Below, one piece after another: positions 29,873 through 38,256 of a stretch of 64,000 nucleotides of DNA. The notes under the pieces were generated by a model, which was given only the letters and a program-made list of their open reading frames with translations, did not search any database and was not told the DNA's origin. Source of the DNA: Diacronema lutheri (taxonomy: Eukaryota > Haptophyta > Pavlovophyceae > Pavlovales > Pavlovaceae). Location of the stretch: assembly GCA_019448385.1 (NCBI GenBank), contig JAGTXO010000007.1, positions 496,001 to 560,000 on the forward strand. The letters run 5' to 3'. Both the position numbers and the translations under genes were made by a program. Position 1 is the stretch's first letter. Every line of letters begins with the position of its first letter.

Positions 29873-31563
29873 ATGGGCAAGGACGGGCCGGTGCTCACGC
29901 CGCCGCCGCTCGTCGCCGAGGACAGCTGCTCGGCGTCGTCTCGATCGTCGTACGTCCTGATCGAGGACTCCACCTCCGAGTTCGAGTCGGTCGGGCCATC
30001 TGACGCGCTGCCGACCGGCGCGCTCACGCTGCCCAGCTGGGACGCGTGCGCCGAACCGATCACTGCGAGCGCACAGCCGTCGCTGCCGCGCATCAACCCG
30101 CCGCCGCGCGGGCACGAGCCGTCGCGTTACTGCGCGCCAGCGGTCAACCAATGGCGCGCCGCGCCGCCCGCCGGCCCGCTCGTGTGGGATCTGCCCCTCA
30201 GCGCGGCGCTCCCACCGCCGTCGCTTCCGTCTCCCCCGACGCCGCCAGCCGCGGCACGCGCGCAGCCGGCGACAGTGATGGCCATGCCACCGCCCGCGCC
30301 GCCGCCCTCGCCGTACGGCTACGCCCGCCCCGCCTCGCCGCGCGCTGCGCTCGCCGGCGGCCTGCCCACATCCTCGTCGCCGCGGCCGGCGGCCGCCGCG
30401 CCGCCCGCGCGCGCGCCGGGCTTCGCCGACGGCGCGGCCGGCGCGCGCGATCACTGCGAGATCCGCATGCCGTTTGACATTCGCAACGCCGGCCGCGTCG
30501 CTGGCGACGCCGCCGCTTTCGCCGCGCCGCCCCTCGCCGGCGGCGGTTACGCCGGCGCTGGCTGCGGCGGATTTCTGGACAAGGCGGCGCGGCCGCCGCA
30601 GCCGCGCGCGCCGTCCGCGCCGCACGCGCCCGCCGCGCCCGCGGCGTCGCCGTTGATCGTGCGCCTCGGCCACGCGTCGGCGGGCGGCTACCGCCTCTCC
30701 ACCAACGGCTCAAGCCCCACCGCCTCGACCGGCTGCATTGACCGTTTTCACGCGCTGCCTTCCTCGCGCGAGACGGGCGCAGCCATGGCCGCGCCGCCGC
30801 GCGCGCCAAAGGGCGGCGGCGGATCGGCCAGCGTCGGGCAGCACAACCCGTCTGCGCTCACGACCATCTTCGCGTGGCTCACCATCATTATCGTCGTCGG
30901 CGGCGCGGCGTTGGCGCTGCAGGTGTGCGCGCGCGTACGGACGCCGGTCCGGTGCCCGGCGGTCCGGCCGCCTTCGCCGCCGGCCGGTCCGGCATGTCAC
31001 TCACACCGCGCGCCTGCAACCGCCCGCACCCGCCTGCACCCGCCCGTACGCGCCGCCCGCTCGCGTCGCTCGCCTCCGCCTCCGCGCAGGACGCGCTGCA
31101 CGCCAACGACCGGCGCGGCGGCGTGGACAGCGGCACGAGGGGCGGGATGCAGCTGTGGGCATCGACAAACTTCCCGTCGCCCCTGTCGGTCCTGCGCAAC
31201 ACGTCTGGCGCCGGACTGCTTGGCGCGCGCGACGCGCAGAGCGCGCGCGCGCAGCCGCCAGCTCAGCATGGCGCGCGTGCCGCGCAAGTCCGCACGCCCG
31301 CACGCCCGCCACCGTCGGCCGACGTGTCGGCGCCGCGCGGCGACGCGCCGGGCGTGCGCGCGCACGGCTTGCGCGGCAGGCGCGCCCCGCGCCCCGATCC
31401 TCGCAGCACTCCGCTCATCTTTCGGTTACGCGAGCTGCGCGAGCTGCGTGAAACGTCCGTGACGTCTGTGGGCTGGCGAGGCGCGTGGCCCGGCGGGCTG
31501 CTCCAGCTGAGCGATGCGCGTGTCGGCCGCGCGTGGCGCTCGGTGTCGCGCGTGGACGCGTGA
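29873..31563 (+). CDS. Pro-rich single-TM protein of unknown function
   Basis: Exons are 29873-30922 and 31090-31563 (507 residues); the intron (GTGTGC...GCAG) is phase 0 and lies just after the membrane helix. A Pro/Ala-rich N-terminal half (residues 30-280) precedes one hydrophobic helix (TIFAWLTIIIVVGGAALALQ), and exon 2 encodes a low-complexity, charged tail that is not convincing as a fold, so a third intron there is possible. Upstream in-frame ATGs exist at 29768 and 29696. A C-type single-pass surface or organellar membrane protein is the most I can say. Confidence 0.45.
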
Positions 31564-31898
31564 GGCACACGGTGGGGCGCGCGCCGTGCCGAGCGCCGGC
31601 TCGGCGCTGGTGGGTACAAGGGCGTGCGCGGGGCTCGGGTGGATCGTGCGTCGATGTCATGGTCGATGTCTTTGTGGCTTGCGGCTGGCATGCACGCATG
31701 TCGTCTGTTTGCTCATTGTGATGCTCATCGCGTCATGGGTGGGAAGTGGTGAGTTCGGGTGTGGCTGGAGCACACATCTCGTGCGTCCAACGCAGGCTGC
31801 ACCGGACTCATGGCGGCCAGCCCCATCCGTGTTCGTTCAAAAGTGAAAAGTCGGGAGAACACTCGCAGCGGGAAGGCGGAAGGGCCGCGCGAGCCTAG
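31564..31898. other. Intergenic region without recognised features
   Basis: This 335-bp gap separates the convergent Pro-rich and EamA genes. It is less GC-rich than its surroundings, with short Thr/Ser-type open frames only. I see no repeat or RNA gene. Confidence 0.5.
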
Positions 31899-33194
31899 TC
31901 AATGCTGCTGTGATCGCCTGCCGCCCTTCTGACCCGCCTTCCACGCACGCGCACGAGGCGGAAAGCGGGCGCCAGGCGGCGGCGACTCGTCCGCGCAGCC
32001 CGCGCGGTCTGACGCGACCAGCGCCGCCTCGTCCTTCGCACCGCCGTCCGCACTGGGCAGTGAGAAGAAGGAGGGAAGACCGACAGTGGCGACGATGCCA
32101 GCTCCAATCAGAAGGCCGCCGCCCGCATACACGCCGACGCCGAGGCGCTCGTGCAGGAAGAGCGCGGTGAGCGCGGCTGCCCAGAGCGGCTCCGACGTGA
32201 GGATGACGTTGGCCTCCGCCGCCGGCATCGCTTTGCCCCCGATCGCCTGCAGCAGGTCGCCCAGGAAGCCGCCGAAAAGCGCGGAGGCTGCAACGTAGCC
32301 CCACACGAGCGGACTGCCTGCGCCGGGCCACTGGGCGCTGAGGCCAGCGCCGCTGCAAAGCAGGTCGAGTCCGAGCCACGCGCCGAACGCGAGCGCGAGC
32401 ATCGCGTTCTTCGCCGCCTGGATGTGCAGCGTCTTTGCGGCGAGCTCGTCCGAGCGCGCAAACTGGCCGAGCCGAAAGATGATCGCCGCCCACGACGCGG
32501 CCGTGCCAAGGAAGAGGAGGTCGGCGGGCTCGAGGCGGAGGAGCGCGCCTGCGGCCGCCGCGCTGCCCACCCCGCCCTCGTCTAGCGCGATCAGCCCGAC
32601 GCCCACGAGCGCCATTGCCGCGCCCGCCCACGTGCGCGGCTCGACCGGCTCGCGCGCGGCGAGCGACAGGCACGGCGTGAATATGACGGCGGCCTGAAGG
32701 AGGAAGGCGGCCTTGGTCGCGGAGCCACCTTGGACAAGGCCGAGGTTAAGCAGCGTCGTCAGCGCGAAGCTGTACACTGCGAGCTCGGCCGCCGTGCGTA
32801 GACAGCGGCTGTTGACGACCGGCGCGCCGTCCACGTCGCGCTCCCAGAGCATCGGCACGAGCGGCAAAGCGATCATCAGGCCGCGCGCGCACGAGAGCGC
32901 GGCGGCGGTCGGCGGGCCGGGCTGCAAATACACCTCCTTGATCGCCGGCGCGTACGCTCCAAACATGATCGCCGAGCCGAGCATTGCGAGCCGCGCGTTC
33001 ATCCGCTCGCGGCTCGCTTCGGCGGGGAGCGCGCGCCGCTCCGCGTCCGCCGGGCCGGCCGGGCCGGACATGCGCGGCGCGACGCGGGCGGCGCGTGGCC
33101 GCGCGCATATCGCGCCGTGCCGGCCGGAAGGTGGCGCGAGCGCGCAGCTGGCGTCGACGAAGAGCAGTCCGACAGCGGCCGCGCGCCACGCCAT
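31899..33194 (-). CDS. EamA/DMT-family transporter, probably plastid
   Basis: The 431-residue protein shows ten hydrophobic segments in two EamA repeats; examples are GLMIALPLVPML and AAFLLQAAVIFTPCLSLAARE in repeat 1 and NVILTSEPLWAAALTALFLHERLG in repeat 2, whose E-P-L-W motif is a signature of the family. Family members export or exchange amino acids, nucleotides or other metabolites; the substrate is unknown. The N-terminus (MAWRAAAVGLLFVDASCALAPP) fits a signal peptide with a plastid transit region after the AxA site. A second paralogue is at 62244-63596. A TGACGTCA site lies 38 bp upstream. Confidence 0.82.
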   Translation of the reverse strand: MAWRAAAVGLLFVDASCALAPPSGRHGAICARPRAARVAPRMSGPAGPADAERRALPAEASRERMNARLAMLGSAIMFGAYAPAIKEVYLQPGPPTAAALSCARGLMIALPLVPMLWERDVDGAPVVNSRCLRTAAELAVYSFALTTLLNLGLVQGGSATKAAFLLQAAVIFTPCLSLAAREPVEPRTWAGAAMALVGVGLIALDEGGVGSAAAAGALLRLEPADLLFLGTAASWAAIIFRLGQFARSDELAAKTLHIQAAKNAMLALAFGAWLGLDLLCSGAGLSAQWPGAGSPLVWGYVAASALFGGFLGDLLQAIGGKAMPAAEANVILTSEPLWAAALTALFLHERLGVGVYAGGGLLIGAGIVATVGLPSFFSLPSADGGAKDEAALVASDRAGCADESPPPGARFPPRARAWKAGQKGGRRSQQH

Positions 33195-33231
33195 CGGCGT
33201 TATTGTGAGTTGAAGTCACTCGAGAGTCTCA

Positions 33232-33239
33232 TGACGTCA
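33232..33239. promoter_or_regulatory. TGACGTCA palindrome upstream of EamA gene
   Basis: Perfect 8-bp palindrome, 38 bp upstream of the EamA start. The same word is between the CTF18 and kinase starts. It is a candidate bZIP/CREB-type site; binding is not shown. Confidence 0.35.
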
Positions 33240-33381
33240 ATTCAAAAAGTGGACGCGGGGTTGGAGTTCGGGCTTGGTGCTTGCGCGTGTTCCGCGTCCA
33301 AGGGGATGCCAGCTCGGAGAGTCAAGGAGTCGGGATCTGTGGACGGCCGGCGATCGCGCGACCGGGAGCGACGGCCGGCGA

Positions 33382-34099
33382 TCACGCCATCGGCATGCCG
33401 GCGGCCGCCGCACGCCGCGCGGCGAGCGCGTGAATGATCGCGTGGCAGAACGGTGTCAGGTCGGCCGGCGTGCGCGCGGTGATGATGTTCGCGTCCACAA
33501 CGACGGGCTCATCGACCCACATCCCGCCGGCGTTGATCACGTCGTCTTTGATCGCTCCGAACGACGTGCAGCGCACGCCCGAGCAGACGGGCTTGCCGCT
33601 CGCGTCGCGCGCGCTGCAAAGCATCCATGGTCCGTGGCAAATCGCACCGACGGGCTTGCCCTGCTCGAGCATGCGCACTATAAACGCGAGCATTGCCGGG
33701 TTGCGCCGCATGTAATCTGGGCTGAAGCCGCCCGGGATGACAAGCGCGTCGAACGCGTCCGGGGATACGTTGTCGATGCACGCGTGCGAGATAACGGGAT
33801 ACCCGAATTTGCCCGTGTACTTGGTGCCGGCCGCGGCGCCACCAATCACCGAGACAACCGCGCCCTCCTCCTCGAGGCGCTTCTGCGGGTAGGTCACCTC
33901 CTGCGCCGAGCGAGCGATCGCGCGCGCGCGTCATAGGCGCGCGCGAGCGCGTGCGGCTATGGTGCGCGCACGGGCGCGGCGCGCGCAGCCGGGCGCAGAG
34001 CTGGCGCCAAGATCATCAGCGCACCAGGTCCTCGAACGCAAAGTCACAAAAGAGCGCCACCTTCGCACCGAGGATGCGCTGCACAAAAAAAGAGTCCAT
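33382..34099 (-). CDS. DJ-1/PfpI-family protein
   Basis: Exons are 34099-34025 and 33900-33382 (197 residues). The intron (GTGCGC...GCAG) joins CDFAFEDL to EVTYPQKRLEEEG, restoring the family's first strand and the Glu of the E-x-x-x-P region. AICHGPWML contains the nucleophile-elbow cysteine, and NIITARTPADLTPFCHAII is the typical C-terminal block. Members act as glutamine amidotransferase-like hydrolases or as glyoxalase/deglycase and oxidative-stress proteins; which applies here is open. The start is the only ATG giving a short leader (MDSFFVQRI). Sites resembling AP-1 elements lie upstream. Confidence 0.85.
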
Positions 34100-34641
34100 C
34101 GTCCAGGGCGGACGGCGAGGATGGCTGCAGAGGGCGGACGTGGTCAGAGAACTTCAGACTCAGGACTCGTGAGTCAGGAGTCAGGAATCATCCGCGAATG
34201 CAGTTTGGCGCGCGCACGCCGGGGTCTCGCGCGCGATGCTTGTGATCGTCTCGGTGCGCGCGCGGCGCAGCACGGCGACGCGCACGGCGGGCGAGGCGCG
34301 CAAGTAGTTGCGCGAGTGGGGGGAGGGGGGGGGGGGACGACAGCGGACGCGCTTGCAGCGCGCGGCGTCGAGGGCGTGTGCTGCGCAAAAGCCGCACGAC
34401 CGAATGGGCCTCGCCCGCTAATGGCATGACGCACAGCGCTTCGCACAGGCCCACGCCGGTCGCCGCCGCATGCCGCGCGACCGAGAGAAGCGCGGCCCAA
34501 AACGCGCCCGCCATCGCACGCCATGGGAAAGCCCGCCGAAATCAAAACTCCGAGGCGCCAGGACGCATCAGGGGAAAATGGTGCTCACAATGCTGGCATA
34601 GCCGGTCGTCCTCGCCGCTCCTCGCCCCTCTTTCGCCGCCC
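34100..34641. other. Gap between DJ-1 and Orai-like genes
   Basis: The 542-bp divergent interval contains a cluster of GACTC/GAGTC words (34155-34181, including TGAGTCA at 34170-34176) and a G-rich run at 34317-34335. An ATG-initiated minus-strand frame at 34514-34188 could encode 108 residues but has no supporting similarity. I call no gene. Confidence 0.5.
34155..34181. promoter_or_regulatory. Cluster of TGAGTCA-like half sites upstream of DJ-1 gene
   Basis: Within 27 bp the words GACTCA, GACTC, TGAGTCA and GAGTC occur, in direct and inverted orientation. TGAGTCA at 34170-34176 is the classical AP-1/GCN4 site. For a gene of a family linked to oxidative stress this is a plausible stress element; the link is inference. 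Confidence 0.4.
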
Positions 34642-36490
34642 ATGCTGTACGCGCACAAGAACGAGCTGCACGCGCGGCTGTCGCGTGACCTCATCTCCGT
34701 CCGCTCGCGCGAGCTCGATTACTACACGACGAACATTCGAAACATTGGCTTCTCAGCCGCGCTCCTCACGGGCTTCGCGTTCGGCACGCTCGCCAACCAC
34801 AAGTCGAGCGACATGCTCGACTGGCTGGTGCCGTACGCTGAGGAGTTCGAGGGTGTGGACATTCAGCCGCCCTTCATCCTCCTCTCCGACTTTGCAATCA
34901 ACGGGCTGCAGCGCCTACAGGTGACGCTCGAGGTCGCCTACCTCGTCTCGAACATTACAGGTTCGCGCCCGCGCGGCGCACGTTTGGATCGGGGCCATGT
35001 GCGAGCCCTCAGCGCCGTCTCTTGCGCGCCCTGTCTCGAACGCGCTGGAGCGCGCGTAAGCATTGTGCGTGCACGCGCCTCACGCGTTTCGCTCGACCCC
35101 GCGCAGCCATGGGCCTGACGATCTACACGCTGTACGTGTGCCTTCTTCTCTCGATCACCGGCCCTGGCCTCGCGCTGCGAGGGCCCGAGGGATCGGTCGA
35201 CCGCGCGGTCTTTCTGCTGGCGCGCGGCTGCCGGCGCGTGATCCAAGCCTTTGCCTTCTCGCTCTATCTCTTCATGGTCTCCATCTTCTTCAAGGCGCGC
35301 GCGCGCGCACGCACGCGCGCACGATGCTGCTCGCACGTGACGCGGACCGCCGCGCCGTGCGCCGCACTGCTCGCGCTGCGCGCCACGCGCGGCGCGCCGC
35401 CGTGCTCGGCGGCCGACACACCGCCCCCCCCCCTATCCCCCTCCCCCCCCCCCCTATCCCCCCCCCCCCCCCCCCCCAACTGAACCCCCCCCCCCCTTCC
35501 CCTTTCCCTGCTTAACGATTAGGCTTTCTTGAGCTACCACATCTACCTCGCGGTCATCTGCGCCCTGTTCCTCATCTACTACATGTATGCCATTCGTAGG
35601 CACGCCAAGGGTGTCCTACGCATGTTCAGAATCGACCGGGACCAGGTGCAGACCGGCCGCTTTGAGGTCGAGACGGGCGCGGGCGAGAGCCTTGGCAACC
35701 ACGACCTCTTCCCCACCATCGTGGACCTGCTGCAGGACATGTGCGCCAGCGCGCGGCGCGCGCGTCCGCCCGCCCACGCCCGGCTCGGCACTTTCGACAC
35801 GTGCGGCACCGCGCTCGGCCGGGTCCGCAGTGCGGCGCGCGCTGCGGAGCTTCGCTCGCGCGAGCCGGCGGCGAGCGCGGCCATTCCTTACGCCACGCGC
35901 GTGCCACGCGGATCTCTGACAATCGGCGCGCGCGCGTACCTGCGTCCCGGCACGACGCCCGCAGGTACCACGCGGCCGTCAACGCGCTCCGGCGGACGCA
36001 GCACGGCCCGGACGAGGCCAACGACCCCGAGCTACACCGGCCGTCGGTTATCGCCGCGGATCTGGTCGGGTTGCACCAGTCACCGCACTTGGACCTCAAC
36101 GACAGCGGCGCGCTCTCGCAGGCTGGCGGGCTCGACGGCTGGTTCTCGAGCACATTTGGTACGGACCACATCGCCGCGGCCGCGCACGCCAAGCTCAAGA
36201 ACGACGCGCCGCGCGCGTCGTCGACGCAGGGCTCGGACACGACGAGCAGCTCGTCGTGCACGTGCTCGGCGGCGACGAACGGGCAGACCGAGGCGCGCGT
36301 GTCGGTTCCGGCGCAGCCGATATTGGGCGAAGCGCGCGTGTCAGTGGGTGGCGCTGCAGTCGCGCAGACGCGCAGACGAGCCGCGCAGCGCCTACCGCTC
36401 GGCCGGCGGCAACGCGCGCAAGAAATGGGCGTCGTGAGGAGCATCCCAAGCGCGCGCGCACACAGTGCTCCGCCAACGCGTGATGTCTAG
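34642..36490 (+). CDS. Orai-like four-TM channel (tentative)
   Basis: Exons are 34642-34960, 35107-35294, 35523-35740 and 35965-36490 (416 residues); phases are 1, 0 and 2 and all three joins preserve helices. Intron 2 is GC-AG (donor GCGCGC) and holds a long C tract. Four hydrophobic helices are seen: NIGFSAALLTGFAFGTL, a second in YTLYVCLLLSITG, a third in AFAFSLYLFMVSIFF and a fourth in YHIYLAVICALFLIYYMY. The helix arrangement and the ALLTGFA sequence in helix 1 resemble Orai calcium channels (SALLSGFA), with GPGLALRGPEGS before helix 3 as in protist relatives. Orai identity is tentative; the acidic and Ser-rich C-terminus is extra. Confidence 0.5.
35424..35496. repeat. Interrupted C homopolymer
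   Basis: Runs of 7 to 22 C separated by TAT, T and AACTGAA make up this stretch, inside the 3' part of a GC-AG intron. It could serve as the polypyrimidine tract before the acceptor at 35522. Confidence 0.85.
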
Positions 36491-36646
36491 GCGTGCCGTC
36501 ACGTCAGCGCTGCCCGTGCCAGGCCGAGGCCGGTGTTCACGATGCAAGCGCGGGACCTGGACTCCCCAGCCTGGAATCGCGCTCGCAGCCTCGCACCGTC
36601 GCACGCATTCCGTATTTCCGCCATCATGGGCGTACGAGCTCTGTGA

Positions 36647-38221
36647 ATGGCGACCGGGATGCCTTTGTCGCGGAGAGCGCTCGCCTCCGCGGTGCTCGCG
36701 CTCGCGCACCTGGGCGGAGCGGACTGGTCCACTGGCGAGCCGTGCTCGTTCGACGTGCACGCCGACGTGCCGATCGTGCGCCTCTGGCGCTGCCCACCGG
36801 GCCTTGTCGGCTACGACTGCGAGCAGCGGCTCGACCTTCTCTTGAGCTTCTTGCCTGACCCGCAGCGCTGGCGGCGCGAGTGGTCGGACGTTCGAGCGAG
36901 GCGATGCCAGCAGCGCGCGCTCGACGCGACGTTTGACGCGCTCGTGGCATCGCACGGCCCCGCCTTCCACCACCGCGAGACGCGCACCGGTCGGCGCATC
37001 GAGCACATCTTCGAGATCACCAACCGGAGGCGGCCGTGCACCGTCGGCAAGATGCTCCACCAGTTCACGGTCGCAAACCACGCCGCGCTGACCGACCTTC
37101 GTGCGGCGGACGCGCGGATGCTCTGGCAGGTCCGCGACGACGCTGGCTGGCACTACACGCGCAACGGCACCATCTGCACCGGGCTGTCCGCCGGCTGGTT
37201 TTGCCTCTGGCAGCCGTTCTTCCCACCACCCACTGCCGACGCGGGCGGTGACGGCAGCAGCGGTGGTGGCAGCGGCGATGGCGGCACATTTGCGGCGCGT
37301 GGCGACGGCGTGGCGCTCGAGCCGCCGCGCAAGCTCTGGCCACCTGCCGCCGTGGGTGAGGACAGCGCGGTGCAGTACGTGCTCATGGGCATGGTGATGC
37401 GTGCTCTCACGCGCCCGACCGATGCGCTCCTCGCCTACTTGCGGCCGAGGCTGCGTGCTGTGTGCGCGGACGGGCAGCCCGCCGACATGAGCGCGATGCC
37501 GCCGCGCTGCCCGGGGCGCGACGGCCCAGCCGCCGCCGTACAGGTGCGCCACGGTGACTCGTGCGAGGGGCCAATGGCGGTCGTAAAGGGTCCGCGCAAT
37601 ATGATGATCCGAGGAGGCAAGCGCCTTTACCGCTACTGCTACGCATGGAGCGTGTACCGCGCGGAGCTGCTCGCGCTGCGCGACGCGTACGGGCTGCAGA
37701 CCGTCTACATCGCCACCGACGACCCGGGCGTCATCGCCGAGGCCGCGGCCGACCGGTCGGCGGGCCTCGACTGGATGTTCGTCGACTGGCCTCGCGAACA
37801 GCTCGCGCGTCCAAAGCCGTGGGTCGAGTTCCGCGCCAACCTCGACGAGCACGTGCCCCTCTCGCTCGCGGCGGAGCTCGAGCTCCTCGGCCACGCCGAC
37901 GTCTTCGTCGGCTCCTTTGGTTCGCAGGTCGGCCGTTCGATTTATTATCGGATGCTCTCGCGCGTGCGCGCGGGCACGATGCCACCATTCGTTTCCGTCG
38001 ACGGGTACGGGCTGTGCTGCGACTTCCGCGAGGACTGCACGGAGGCGGACATAGTCGCGCGCGAGCGGCCGCTGCGCACGTGCATCCTGCGCGGCGGCTC
38101 GACCGACTTTCTGTATGTGTGCAACGCGCCACCGCCCGCGATCGCGCCAGAGCACTGCATGCGAGCTGACACGCCGCTCGATGTCTTCGGCGCGGGCATG
38201 CGCCCGCGCGTGCATGCATGA
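36647..38221 (+). CDS. GT23-like (FUT8/NodZ-type) glycosyltransferase
   Basis: The 524-residue protein begins with a hydrophobic leader (ALASAVLALAHLGGADW) and is secretory. The catalytic half has VQVRHGDSC (position of the HxRRTDK-like donor motif of alpha-1,6-fucosyltransferases), VYIATDDPGVI and DVFVGSFGSQVGRSIYYR, the sequence of three motifs that defines the GT23/FUT8 and related fucosyltransferase superfamily. It lacks a recognised SH3 domain. A Gly/Ser-rich loop (DGSSGGGSGDGG) is inserted near residue 205. Ten or so cysteines suggest disulfide bonds in the lumen. The exact acceptor cannot be told. Confidence 0.65.
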   Translation: MATGMPLSRRALASAVLALAHLGGADWSTGEPCSFDVHADVPIVRLWRCPPGLVGYDCEQRLDLLLSFLPDPQRWRREWSDVRARRCQQRALDATFDALVASHGPAFHHRETRTGRRIEHIFEITNRRRPCTVGKMLHQFTVANHAALTDLRAADARMLWQVRDDAGWHYTRNGTICTGLSAGWFCLWQPFFPPPTADAGGDGSSGGGSGDGGTFAARGDGVALEPPRKLWPPAAVGEDSAVQYVLMGMVMRALTRPTDALLAYLRPRLRAVCADGQPADMSAMPPRCPGRDGPAAAVQVRHGDSCEGPMAVVKGPRNMMIRGGKRLYRYCYAWSVYRAELLALRDAYGLQTVYIATDDPGVIAEAAADRSAGLDWMFVDWPREQLARPKPWVEFRANLDEHVPLSLAAELELLGHADVFVGSFGSQVGRSIYYRMLSRVRAGTMPPFVSVDGYGLCCDFREDCTEADIVARERPLRTCILRGGSTDFLYVCNAPPPAIAPEHCMRADTPLDVFGAGMRPRVHA

Positions 38222-38256
38222 CGAAATGACGATGAGCGCTGTCAGTCTGTAAGAAA

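Noticed and set aside
34188-34514. ATG-started minus-strand frame of 108 codons
   Set aside because: Starts with a plausible hydrophobic segment but ends in Arg-rich sequence and has no family match; kept as an unsupported possibility only.
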